Shown here: positions 38,652-50,333 of the stretch, piece by piece
Position numbering within the stretch: position 1 is the stretch's first letter
Layout of the letters: the number at the start of each line of letters is the position of its first letter
From: Hormiphora californensis
Taxonomy: Eukaryota > Ctenophora > Tentaculata > Cydippida > Pleurobrachiidae
Assembly: GCA_020137815.1 (NCBI GenBank)
Contig: CM035359.1
Coordinates: forward strand, 942,023 to 1,006,022
Length of the DNA stretch: 64,000 nt
Direction: 5' to 3'
Made by a program: the position numbers and the translations under genes
Notes under the pieces: generated by a model
The model's database searches: none
Told to the model about the DNA's origin: nothing
The model's input: the letters and a program-made list of their open reading frames with translations, nothing else

Positions 38652-39449
38652 TGTGTGCCCCGGTTACATCATTTCCTACACTACCTACTAAGGGCGTGTT
38701 AACGGTTATTATGGAAGGAAATAAATTAATGGTGAAGCAGGAGGTATGTAGATATCTACTGTCGACCTTACAGCTCCAAATGGCCGCCCGTCAAGAGGGC
38801 CCCCGGCGGCAGGGCCCCTCATGACCGTCCATTTTACAAAATAAAGATACAACGGATTGGTCAATCTCACACTTAATTAGAGTTCATAAGGTTCATATGC
38901 ACGTAATTGCTCCAACAAACGTGCGAGTAGCGTCGTCGATGTGCTGAAAAGTGAAAACGATCGTCAAAACTTTTGAAAAAAAACTCCCAAAAATGTCTCG
39001 AGCTCAAGATTTAATTTTTCAAGCGCGCGCGCGAAAAAATAAAAGTGCGCGGCGGTATATACGCAATCTTTTTTGCGCGTGATACCAAAATCGAGTGCAG
39101 TTGCATAGCAAAATCGAGTGCGGCAAAATCGAGTGCGGCGAGAAGGGGGATGTGTGTCGTTGTGGCATCTCATCCCGCTCAAAACGCGCTACCGCTCTGT
39201 TGTTTTGCTGTTGAATCTGACTTCCTTGATGCTCGATCTCACCATCCGGCTTCCCCAGAACCTCTTAATACTTGATAGCGGCTTAATTTTATTCAATTAT
39301 ATGACCTCTATTAAAATAGTCATGTTTTGTAACCTATAAATCTTCAACGAAACAGCTTGGTTCTGTTGCTATGCTGTACTTAAACATTTTCCCGCCAATT
39401 TCTCTCAAACTATCCCTTCTACAGTGTTATGTTAATATAAAGCTAAATA
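38652..39449. promoter_or_regulatory. Shared upstream region between divergent liprin-alpha and PDS5
   Basis: About 800 bp separate the liprin-alpha ATG (minus, 38651) from the PDS5 ATG (plus, 39450). A head-to-head layout suggests a bidirectional promoter, though first untranslated exons could enlarge it. It contains a GC-rich block (38780-38825), a CG-rich GCGCGCGCG tract at about 39021 and three AAAATCGAGTGC(G/A)G repeats at 39086-39138; one more lies at 2606. No TATA box is convincing for either gene. Confidence 0.55.
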
Positions 39450-42400
39450 ATGGCTACACGATCACAAGCTCCGAACAAGGAGATTAGTGGGCAAATAGAG
39501 AAGAGTGAACTTCTTGAACGACTGAAGGTATGTTAATTACAAGTCAATTTTCATGGTTGTAACCCATAATTTGAAATTCTTGCTCCTCACGTGTGTACCG
39601 CGGGTCTCCAAATTCTGCTATTATTTCTCCGACCACACCCATCCAGGCATGGGCAGCCTTTCTCTCTGAGATCGACCAAGAAGAAGATAAAAAAGAGCTG
39701 GAGCAGATATGTGCATCCCTTGTGTCCCCAGATCTCTTGGATTACCAGGACCCAGATATTAAACTGTTTGTGGCGTGTTGCTGTGCCGATGTATTGAGAA
39801 TATACGCTCCTGAGGCACCATATGCGGATGATCAATTGAAGGTAAAGTATTATCTTTTTGGTAAATAACTATCTTTTGGTTAAATGTCAGTATATATCAG
39901 TGTTATTTACTTTTTTTCGGAAAATCAAATCATATGGCGGGCCCAATTATATATAATTTAGGGGGATAATTTACTATTCATGTTTGTCTTGGTATGTTAT
40001 GAGGTTTTTAGTTCTCGCACGCCCCTGTTAATTGGCCAATTAGCCAGTACTTTCTACACTTGCTCACCTAATTGGGTGTTCTAATTGAGGTGCCTCTAGG
40101 GAGAATTAGCAAACATCAATAACACGAATAGAATTGAACAGAATGAACTCATTTTACACCACTGCGTATCTTTTAGCAAACGATCCCCCCTAAAAACTAA
40201 TCTCTGTTTCAGGAGATTTTCATGATGTTTGTCAACCAGCTGAGAGGACTTGAAGATATAACGGGAAAGAGCTTCAAGAGATACTTCTACCTGCTGGAGA
40301 ACTTGGCCTGCGTGAAAACGTTCATCTTGTGCATGGAACTGGATGCCCCTGATATTATTCTCAGTCTGTTTAGGACTTTCTTCCAGGTAAGATTAGTAAA
40401 TACCCCACCCCCCTACTAATGAGATATAATTAAATATAATTAAATATAGATGCGATTCAACTAAGTTTTAGAATACACATATATAGAAAGAGACAAAGAG
40501 CCCGTGGATAATTACTGTGATTCACAAAATCAAAATTTGGGTGTCTCCATCCATCCCTTTAATTAAAATACTGAATCTTAATTTACCTGCAGATCTTCAA
40601 CGAGAAGCATGTTGGGAAAGTGCAGACCTTTATGGTTGATATCATGATGACCGTGATGCAGGAGGGAGATACCATACCCCAGGTAGGACAGCAAGAACCG
40701 AAATACTGGTCCCTGATTGGCTGATAACCAGTCACGTGACATAATTTACGAGTTCTGATTGGTTGTTTATTTTACCCCAGGTAGGTCACAGCCCCATCCT
40801 TACCTTGCTCGACCCTGTTACAAATGTAAAGGATGGTTATAATGGGATCATAACAAGCCCATCCCCTATTATTTAGTGGGAACTGGAAGTTTTATTTTGT
40901 TTATCTGACCAACTTTTCTAACGTCTCCGTCCTCCTCTTGCCTGCTCTAACATATTTCTCTCCGAGCAACTATTCTGACCTCCACCCCTCCCCCCTCCGA
41001 CCACCTTCTCTCTACCATTATTTACCTCTACTCCTACCCTCTATCCACTTACTACCTCCCTATTTAATCTAACCCACCTCCTACCCCCTCTAACTACTTC
41101 CTCCCACTAGGACATGATAACTACTCTGACCTCCACTGGACTACCCCCTCCGACCACCTTCTCTATTTACCCCCCCCCCCCCCTCTAGGACGTGATGGAC
41201 ATTATCCTGATGCACGTTATTCAGCCGTACAAGACCCGCAAACCGGCTGCCTTTAAACTTGCCTCAGAGCTCATCAACAAGAGTGCGTCTTATTTGGAAC
41301 CCAACCTTCAGAAATTCTTCACCTCTGCTCTGATGAAGGGCATTGAGACTGATTCAGGTAGGTTTTTTTGCCGTCCCCCCCCCTTCCTAAGTGTTCCTAA
41401 TTTAAAATTAGGAGTTTTACGTTTTGTTATCGCTGTGTCCAGCCTGTTATATCTCTCCAGATATTGACTATTGTTGCGTCGTACTCTCTCCATCCCTCTT
41501 GACCTATAGGAACATTTCAAAAGTATCTCTCCTTCCCCTGCAGGTCTCCACAGTCGAGTGTACGATCTGATCAAGGAGTTGAACAGAGTGTGTCCTTCCA
41601 TTCTTCTGGCGGTACTCCCCCAACTGGGAGAAAAACTGAAAAGTAGTGATGTCAACGAACGCTTGGAGGTTACACGGCTTCTCGCTGAAATGTTTTCTGA
41701 TAAAAATAGCGATCTTGCTTCTCAGGTATTATAACATAAACCATAACCATCGACTACAAATATATGTAAACGTATTTGCTCTCAAGAAGTTTTTTCTTGA
41801 GTGGGTACAATCCACGACTTGACTGATATATATATATATATATATATGATTATATAATTGTTATTAATTAGCTAAATAATTAATCAACTTCTTAATTAAT
41901 CCCCAGAACAAACAGCTTTGGAATGGCTTCCTCCGGAGGTTCAATGATATTGAGGCAGCAGTAAGGGCAGAGTGTGTCAGTACCTGCAAGAACTTCATTC
42001 TTCATCACCTCAAACTTAGCGATGTAAGTAGAGATTTTAAATTTCTTGTTAATTTGGAATGTTAGGATGCACTGCAGAACTATTCATTGCAATTATAATG
42101 GGTGGGTGGGCGAGATTATTTAGGATTGAATTGAGACATTTGTGTAGCGAGAAAAGTGCCAATCAGGACCCAAACCTCTGTGTCTGACGCTGACTAATAT
42201 CGCCTGGAGAGTGCAGTCTTTTTCGATACAACTGTGTATGTTACCTACCACCCTATCTATTGTCTTGCTCGACCCTGTCTCAAATGTAATGGAGGGTTAG
42301 AACACATAAAAAGTAATAACCTCTCTCACCCAGGATTGTTATTCCAACCTGTGTATGAGACACCGAGATCCAGACGAGAAAGTACGGTTGGAAGCGGTGA

Positions 42401-44676
42401 AAGTTGTGTATGCCATTGCAAGCGAGGACATGACCAGGATGACACCTGAGCTCTTCATGATTCTACAGGTACCAGGAGACAGACAGACAGGGAGAGAGAG
42501 AGACAGGGAGAGAGAGAGATACAGAGACAGACAGATAGACAGAGAGATACAGACACAAAGATAGAGAGATACAGAGATACAGTGAGGTTGAGTTAGCAGA
42601 TAAACTAACCACTTTTTAACCACTTTCCCTCCTTAGGAACGCATGTTGGATAAAAAGTGGCCCATCCGGCACCAGGCCATTATGAATGTAGCCCGCCTTT
42701 ACAAGAATCTAAACAGCAAGAAGGACCTTACTAAAATGAAGGAGATTGCTTGGATGCCCAATAAAGTGCTTCATACTTACTACCAGAATACCAGCCAGGT
42801 TAGTGTTTTTGTGGAAACTCCACTGAATAGTGAATGTCATGTGGAATTCCACTTCTAAGATGTGTCCTGGCCCATTGGGAACGAAGCAGGAGTCCCTGAA
42901 AAGATTAATGTGTGGAAAATCACAAAATATTTGTAAAATATCCACATTTTGTTTTTTTTTGTCAAAGACCCGATCGTGGATCAATTGGCAATCTAAAGTC
43001 GGATTTTTTGAAACTGTCACCCCCCTGGGTATTTTCAAATTTCGTAAATGACCATAAATCCGGTTCCTGACGAGATAGAGACTTGAAATTTGGAGGTTAC
43101 GAAGATCTTGCTAAGTTCTTCCGAACCTCCAAATTTCAAGTCTCTATCTTATCAGGAACCGGAGATATGGCAAATTTTGTTATTTCAGGGGGGTGACAGT
43201 TTCAAAAAATCCGACTTTATTTCCGGAATGCGATACTTCACTTTTCCCGCCGGCAGCGCATTCTCATAATTTTAGCTATTTGTTCGATTTTCTCCGTGTT
43301 TGTGTTACATCTTTTGCGCGTGTCCTATTTGAGGTCTCCGCGCAATGAAAAGTAAAATGTTGTGGCATCGGCGGTGCGCGGCTGAATCCCTCTCCCGCCC
43401 AGAAATAACCAAACTTGACCACTCCCTTCCTCTCTCAGGACCGGCTTCTGGTCGAGCGACTGCTCCTTTCCTGTCTGGTGCCTGTTAGTTTGGGGGCTAA
43501 GGACAGGATGAACATCTTACTCAGAACATACTGCCTACTCGATCATGCTGCCATCAAGGCTCTAAATGAACTTTTGAAATATCAGCAGACCATCAGGATG
43601 CATCTTGCTGCACTGCTACGTGCCATTGAGAAAGGAAGTAAGTAAAGAGTTCCCGGGTGAGACGTTTTTTAGTTTTAGCAGATATAAATATGGGCGGGGG
43701 TGAGATACCGAGGTGATAGACCGAAATAATAAACTCCTGTTTCAGTCGGCGAGGAAGACAGAAAGAAACTGTTGACGCAAGTAAGCTTCCTCTCCAAGTC
43801 ACTACCGGACACCAAAACGGCTAACAGCGATCTGAAGCGGCTTAGTAACACACTGGTACACGACAGGACTCTTCTCAAGGTAGTAGTCCACAAATATTGG
43901 GCTAGATATATTAGATAACTTTCATAATATGTTGTTCCCAATTTGATCCTTAGATTTTCGTGATTCCTTTACTAATTGGTCACTATGTAATACTACTACT
44001 ATTACTATCCCACTCAGGCTTTCCAATCGATAGTAACCCCTGGAGTCAGCTGTCAAGATGTTGCCAAGGCTGTGTCTGAGATTATGAAGAAGTTGACCAA
44101 CAAAAACCCTATCATGGATACCATCAGAGCTCTCATGGATAGAACTGCTCCCGTCCTAGCTGATTCTACCTGTATAACTATCCTGGTCAGTGTTATAGAT
44201 AGACCAAGATGATTAACTCATCAACTATAGTGTCCGTTATATCTATGTTTGTCATGGCTGATATATATGTATAGACATGTGTTGTAACATGTTGAGTAAC
44301 TCCTCTTGTCTAGGTTGAGCTACTTAGTACCCCCAATAACCCCCGTCCCTCCCCCCAACAGGTTGAGCTTGTTACCCAGCTACTAAGTACCCCCCAATAA
44401 CCCCCGTTCCTTCCCCCAATAGGTTGAGCTTGTTACCCAGCTACTAAGTACCCCCCAATATCCCCCGTTCCTTCCCCCAACAGGTTGAGCTTGTTACCCA
44501 GCTGCTAAGTACGCCCAATGAGCCTGAGGAGGCGGAAGATTCAGACCCCTTCAATATCTTCATTAACGGACAAAAGGGACTACACCTTCTTCTTGTAAGT
44601 ATTGCATTGACCTCGAATTGAGTATGAAGCAGCCGTGTCTGTATTCAACATTTATTATCCATCTTCTCTTTTTCTC

Positions 44677-44721
<45 letters not shown>

Positions 44722-47700
44722 ATCTCTCTCTCTCTCTCTCTCGTTCTAACCCAACATTCTCCCCAGTCCCTAGCTACAGTATATCCTGGCCAATTCAAGA
44801 CCCAGGAAGTGTTTGAGCAGCTGCTGATTAACCTGAAAAACAGGAACAACGAGGTAGTCTTGATGGACCTTAAGATCCTCTCCAAGACAGCTCATGGTCT
44901 GGACAAGAGGTTCCCGACGGTGGCAAGTTGTCTTCAGCCACAGCTAATCAAGATTGCGAAGGAGGGTAACGGTGCCCCAGGCTAAACAGGCTGTCCAAGT
45001 TATCCACGTTGTATATCAGGACAGTCCTAAAGTGCTGGAGAGACTGCTTGATGTAAGTAGTTGTCTAAAACAGCCCTAAAAACGGTTATAATCAGCTGAA
45101 TAACTGATCGCTTTTGACGTCGAACATCACTCTCTTTTTCTGTCCCTTCTGCATTATGACACCCCTCCCTTTCAGTCCATGTCACCACTACTCGATATCG
45201 ACAACATCAACCTACCATCCGTTGTCAAGGCGATCGGGCAGGTTGCCAAGGTGGCCCCCAAAACCTTCTCTGAGTTCTCCTGTACCGTCGTCCGGGACTT
45301 CCTTCTCTCCAAGATCATCACTGAGGACGGGGAAAACATTTCGGATGAGCTGGAGCCGACGGATGATTTCTGGTGCGAGTCCACGGAGCTGAACAACTTT
45401 ACCCGAGTAAAGATTGAAGGATTACACCTCATGGTCAACTGGGTGGCGAGGTCTACCGGGGAGAAAGAGGTCATCTCAAGCCCCGTTCTGCAGCTTCTGT
45501 GGTCTCTTCTACAGCAGAAGGGAGATATGAACGGAAATAAACAGATCAGGTTAGTGACACATATATATTATCAATATTTTTAGTAGCACCATATTCTAAC
45601 AAACCCTCCCCTCCCTCCTTTGCTCCTTCACTAATACCCTCCCCTCCTCCTTCACTAATACCCTCCCCCCTTCCTCCTTTACTAATACCCTTCCCTCCCC
45701 CCTTCCTCCTTTACTAATACCCTTCCCTCCCCTCCCCTCCCCTCCTTCACTAATACCCTCCCCTCCCCTCCTTCACTAATACCCTTCCCTCCCTCCCTCC
45801 TTCACTAACACCCTCCTCCCCTCCCAGACTTTGCTCCTTGACCAATACCCTCCCCTTCCCTCCCCTCCCTCCTTCACTAATACCCTTCCCCCTCCCAGAC
45901 TTTGTTCCATGTCCCACCTGCGGCTCCATGGTGGTCTCTGTGTCCTCAAACTGGCAGCCGAACCGACTTGTTGTGACCTCATCCCTGTTGAGCTGTTCCA
46001 AGAGGTAGCATGGCTAATCCAGGACCCATGTGTGGAGGTTAAACAGGCCATGCTTACCAAACTACACGTAAGTTGAACTCAGGAACCGACCGAAACAAGT
46101 AAACAACCAATCAGAACTCGTTATTTACTATTCGTCCAACTGTTAGCCCACTGTAAGCTATCATAAACGGGGAGCGTGGAGCTTACAATTTCCCTAACCA
46201 CCCCCTGATTCAACTCTAAATCTACCACCCCCGGCCCCCACTCATTCAACTCTAACTCTAACCACTCCCACCCCCTCCACTCATTCAACTCTAACCATCC
46301 TCCCTCCCCTTCAACAGAAAGGAATGTCTTCCCTAAAACTACCTCTGGAGTATGTGGCCCTCTTGGCGTTCTATGCGACGGATATGGGAAAAGAAAGGAG
46401 AAGCAAAGCACGACAGATCCTATTGAAAGTCATCCAACTGAGACGAGATTACATGGTCATGAATAGCTGTAAGTAGCCTTGCTCGATCCTGTTTGAACAA
46501 AAAAAGCTAAAACAAAAAATGGTTTGTGAAACATTCTGTGATATATACGAGTGATATATCTAACCCTATATATATCCTTTCAGCCAACTCGGAGAGGAAC
46601 CACACGGTACTCCCTGAGTACGCTCTTCCAACTCTTATCCACCTTTTGGCGCACCATCCCAACATGGACAAGGACAATAGTGATTCCCTGAAATCTGCAC
46701 TCGGTAGGTGTTTACTTAGGATGTATATCACCAACTGACTATTGAGTTTTCCGAAGATTCCCTTCCCTAACCCCTAACCACTCCACTCCCTAACCACTCC
46801 ACTCCCTAACCACTTCATTCCCTAACCCCTCCACTCCCAGATGTCCCTAACCCCTAACCACTCCCAGATGTCCTGTGGTTCTTCCTGGAACCCCTCATGC
46901 AGAAGAATGATAATTTCCCCTTCCTGAAGAAACTAGTTGAAACTGTCAAGCAAGCTGTTGATGCTTTGGAACCAGAGAACACCGAGATTAACGATAAGTT
47001 GTACGTTTGTATTATATCAACAATCTTAGACAAATTTATTACGTAAATAATGAGTCTGAATAATGAGTTCAGAGCAAGAATTAAATAGGGAAGAAAATCG
47101 AAAAATACTGGGTTTGACCGGGAATTGAACCAGTAAATAATCATGTAGCAACTATACTAACCTCCCTCTCTCCCTCTCAGGTACGCTGTATGTGACCTAG
47201 CCTTTGGAGTAATCAACCTAAAATGTGCGAATGTGAAGCTCCCTCCCTTCCCCGGACACGTGAAGCTCTCCAAGAAGTACTTTGCACCACCTGAGAGCGC
47301 TGTCTCCAACACCGAGTCTTACCTCCCAGAGAACTTTGATTTTAGCCCCAACAGGACCGCCATGGCGGTTGAGATGGAGATTGATCATCCTACAGTCACT
47401 GCACTTGTAGCTAAGAAGGTAGGAGATGGAGAGAGGGGGATGGGGAGGGTATGCAAAGAAAGTCAAGAAGGGGGACGGGACCCTCTTATTTCGTTCATTT
47501 ACTGCCCATTTTGTATACCCTCCTCCTGCTGTTTTTCCGTAATTTCTCTAACACAACACTCCTTTCCAGGCGGCCAAGGACAGTGACTACTTCTCCGAAG
47601 ATTTCACCGCCAAACGGGTCACCGTTACGAAGACTCGGCCCTCCGGGGAGAGAGGACGAGGCAGGCCAAAGAAGGGTGCGGTCAGAGAACGCCTCGAACG

Positions 47701-50333
47701 GGATGACGGCAGTGCCCTGGACGCCCTGGCAGAGGGGACGACAAGGAAGACACGGAGATCCAAGAGTGAGGGTGAGAAGGATCTTGACATGGAGGATGAT
47801 GATCTTGACATGGATGCTACCATTGAGGAAGATGATGATGATGATAACCTTCCAGAACTAACCCAGGAGACAGAGACAAAGAAGGGTGATGAGGGTGGGG
47901 AGGAGAAGGGTAATGATGGAGATGGCCCAGCTAAGCGGACATTCAAAGGCAGGAAGGCTGTCCAGAGCAGTATCGCGGATATTCCCATTAAGGAGAAGGC
48001 TACTGATGATGATGATGGGGATGAGACGGAGGAGGAGGAGATCGAGATGGGACTGGACGATATCAGTTCAGGAAGTGGTGAGGACGCTCCACCCGCTACC
48101 GCTGCAGTTAAAGCGGCACGAAAACCCCGGAAACCAAGGGCGCTGAAGGAAATTAAGCCGAAGGAGATAAAGGAGAAGAAGAAGAGGGGACCGAAACCAG
48201 GTTCTAGAAACAAGGTCCGAGGATCATCAGGAGGGAAATGGGTAAACAAGTTGGTATCAGGGTCTGTTATATCCGGCAGGGGTGTTCCGCCACCATCCTT
48301 TAACAACACTACTGATCCCAGTCCGGTGAAGAGGAGGCCAATCAGACCTAAACCAGAAAATGAAGCTGGGTCCAGTGCGGGTGAATCTCCAGCTAAGCGG
48401 CCATTCAAAGGAAGGAAGATCGTTCAGACAAGTATCGCTGATATTCCCAGTCCCATCAAGAAGGGAACCCCCGTCCTTACTGTTGGTAAGAAGGTCTCCT
48501 CCAAGTATGCGGGATTATTCGAGGAGCCCGTGTTGCCTAAACCCAAAGTGCAACGTGATCAATCTCAACCCAAGAAGGTCATAAAGATCAAGATTAACAA
48601 CGCGATCCAAGACAAGGAAGCGCTGAAAAAGAGCTTTGCTGCAATGTGTGAACAGTTAATGGAGAGCCTGGGTGGAATGGATGACGATCAACCCGGACAG
48701 AGAGAGGACGAGGAAGCATCCTCATCAGTCGTCACCTCGACACCCGCACCACCTAAGAAAGGTGACATCAGGAGTTTTTATACCAACAATAGTACCCCTG
48801 TTGCAGCTGCTGCTGAGGAGACTGGTACTGCTGTTCAGTCCAGTATTGCAGACATTCCTATCGAGGGAGCCGCAGTAAAGGAGGGAGGAGAGGGTTCTGC
48901 AGCATCACCCGCCAAGACACCCAAGAAAACACCTCAGAAGAAAGCATTGAATAAGACTCAAGATATCGAGTTTGAGATTGAGATCGGGGACGGAGGTGAA
49001 GAGGAAGAAGCACCCGAGAAACCGGTGGACAGAACGGAAACAGAAGTCACGTACGATGAATCAGGTGAGATAGTTGTTATGACAAAGGAAGATTTCGAAC
49101 GGAAACTCAACGAGGTTAGGTTGAGTGCTATGGAACAATCAGGAGCTGAGTATGATCCGGGTGAGAGCAAGGAAGAGGGTGTTTCATACCGGCCTCAACG
49201 GTCCAGTGGACGTTACGTCAGTGAGAGGGAGTACTTTGATCCCAAGAGTGCCCGGAATGGTAGGCCCAGAGTATTGAAGGATGGCAGGAAGGTGTTGAGG
49301 GATGGGAGCTCACCTGCAGGAGGTCGAGTTGATGGGTTGAAGTACCCCCCTGGAGTGGTGCCCAGACGGGGCAGGACTGCCAGACACATGCTACACAAGA
49401 TGCAGCTACAGAAGAAACACGAGGTGAGTTCAATAAGAGGTATCCATTCAAACTAAGACCAACAATTATCCAAATGATTCACTGACCCACATTTTCTAAT
49501 CACCCTCTAACCGATCCACAGTGTCACTAATCACCCTCTAACTGACCCACATTTTCTAATCACTCTCCCAGTGTCACTAATCACACTCTCCCCTACCACA
49601 GTGTCACTAATCACTCTCCCCTACCACAGGAGGCGTCCTACATCGAAGATGCAGGGCAAGAGGGTACCAGTAGGAATTATAGCGAGGATGAATATGAAGT
49701 TAGTTACGACGAGGCAACCGGGAAAATCTTTGAAACACCAGTCCGAAAAGGTGTGTATTTGTGAGTTTTCAAACTTATATGTAAAGACTTGAGCGGTTAC
49801 TTGTACAGTATGTGTCGTACTATCAGGACTTGTCAGGTCTCTACTACTATGACGTCATAACTATATCTCGTGACGTCACTGTTTCCTTTCCCAGATTCGA
49901 AGCAGCCCTCTAACAAGAAGTTTACCCCCCGAAATCCGAGCAAACCAAAACCGAGGAAGTTTGTCGAGGCCAAAATTATCTCAGAATACAAGGAACCTTC
50001 CAGCGGGTACTTTTATATCTGATTCCCATTTCTCTAATAATTTGACACAACTTTTCTCTGTCTCCTACCATCTTATTACCCTCCACCCAAACACCCCCTT
50101 TTTCATTTTTGCTGACCTACCCTCCACACAGGGTTGGGCCGTCTTATGATATGGGAGAGGGAGACGAGGAGGAAGTCTCGCGATTAAAGGACACTATGAG
50201 AAAGAGGAGACGCGTTTCAACACCGGGACGTGGCGTGGCCCCCGACCGAAGTCTAGCGGGCACGAAACCCCCTCCTAAACGGAGGTATCAGGATGGGTCA
50301 GATCAGGAGATTGAATTCGATCAAGTTATTTAA
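39450..50333 (+). CDS. PDS5: Sister chromatid cohesion protein PDS5 homolog
   Basis: Twenty-four exons: 39450-39527, 39647-39841, 40213-40386, 40593-40682, 41189-41357, 41544-41725, 41907-42023, 42334-42468, 42637-42798, 43439-43637, 43746-43879, 44018-44185, 44484-44594, 44767-45052, 45176-45549, 45899-46067, 46318-46468, 46584-46703, 46868-47000, 47181-47418, 47570-49423, 49630-49750, 49895-50006, 50132-50333. About 1890 residues; human paralogues have ~1340-1450. The N-terminal ~1130 residues are HEAT-repeat-like and match PDS5 throughout: VACCCADVLRIYAPEAPYAD, KRYFYLLENLACVK, NKQLWNGFLRRFNDIEAAVR, KVLHTYYQN. PDS5 binds the SCC1-SMC3 cohesin core with WAPL or sororin and controls loop release and cohesion (known). 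The long disordered tail carries an AT-hook-like GERGRGRPKKG and three VQ(S/T)SIADIP motifs. One extra base near 44969 breaks the frame in exon 14. Confidence 0.95.
40691..40770. repeat. CCAAT/CACGTG dispersed repeat, copy 3
   Basis: AAGAACCGAAATACTGGTCC, then CTGATTGGCTGATAACCAGT, CACGTGAC and TTCTGATTGGTTGTTT. It starts 9 nt after the PDS5 exon 4 donor. The exon end TACCCCAG|GTAGG is repeated just past the element (40774-40786), a likely target-site duplication that also duplicates the splice donor. Confidence 0.75.
41168..41188. repeat. Poly-C tract at PDS5 exon 5 acceptor
   Basis: A run of about 15 C forms the polypyrimidine tract immediately before the CTCTAG acceptor. Confidence 0.85.
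42475..42583. repeat. GACA/GAGA/GATA microsatellite
   Basis: Mixed GA-rich repeat at the start of PDS5 intron 8, just after the exon donor at 42469. Confidence 0.9.
42994..43219. mobile_element. Palindromic MITE (TAAAGTCGGATTTTTTGAAA ends) in PDS5 intron 9
   Basis: Both ends read TAAAGTCGGATTTTTTGAAA then CTGTCACCCCCCTG in inverse orientation, and the two halves are complementary for much of the 226 bp, including GAACCTCCAAATTTCAAGTC. The interior shares TATCTCCGGTTCCTGA with the elements at 2432 and 13577. Confidence 0.9.
44310..44483 (+). repeat. ~60-bp tandem copies of the PDS5 exon 13 acceptor and exon start
   Basis: Three copies (one partial) of CCCCCAAYAG|GTTGAGCTTG followed by TTACCCAGCTACTAAGTACC precede the true exon at 44484. 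Each carries a pyrimidine-rich tract, an AG and about 30 nt nearly identical to the exon. Using an upstream copy as the exon start leads quickly to an in-frame TAA. Confidence 0.9.
44664..44744. repeat. (CT)n microsatellite
   Basis: CT tract with CTAT interruptions in PDS5 intron 13, adjoining the exon 14 acceptor region. Confidence 0.95.
45600..45898 (+). repeat. ~22-28-bp tandem repeat (CCTCCTTCACTAATACCCT) in PDS5 intron 15
   Basis: About eleven degenerate units of CCCTCCCCTCCTTCACTAATA type. One embedded unit near 45824-45840 reproduces the exon 16 acceptor and exon start (CTCCCAG|ACTTTGCTCC versus the true CTCCCAG|ACTTTGTTCC at 45899). Confidence 0.9.
46082..46130. repeat. CCAAT/CACGTG dispersed repeat, copy 4 (short)
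   Basis: AGGAACCGACCGAAACAAGT then AAACAACCAATCAGAACTCG; it begins 14 nt after the PDS5 exon 16 donor (46068) and lacks the CACGTG half. Confidence 0.7.
46753..46867 (+). repeat. CCCTAACCACTCCACT tandem repeat with duplicated acceptor, PDS5 intron 18
   Basis: Units of CCCTAACCACTCCACT run into two successive acceptor copies: CACTCCCAG|ATGTCC ending at 46840 and at 46867. The second fits the downstream reading frame (DVLWFFLEPLMQKN). Confidence 0.85.
49470..49629 (+). repeat. GTGTCACTAATCACTCTCCC tandem repeat before PDS5 exon 22
   Basis: Four imperfect 40-50-bp units, several ending in CTACCACAG or CTCCCAG, so multiple candidate 3' splice sites lie in the last 130 nt of the intron. The frame is kept by the last one, before 49630. 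Confidence 0.85.

Noticed and set aside
44966-44982. A 15-nt mini-intron (GT…AG) explaining the PDS5 frame break
   Set aside because: Its removal takes out a multiple of three and does not restore the frame, and 15 nt is too short to splice.
47587-48408. 273-codon minus-strand frame
   Set aside because: Antisense of PDS5 exon 21, which matches the AT-hook tail and keeps phase with its neighbours.
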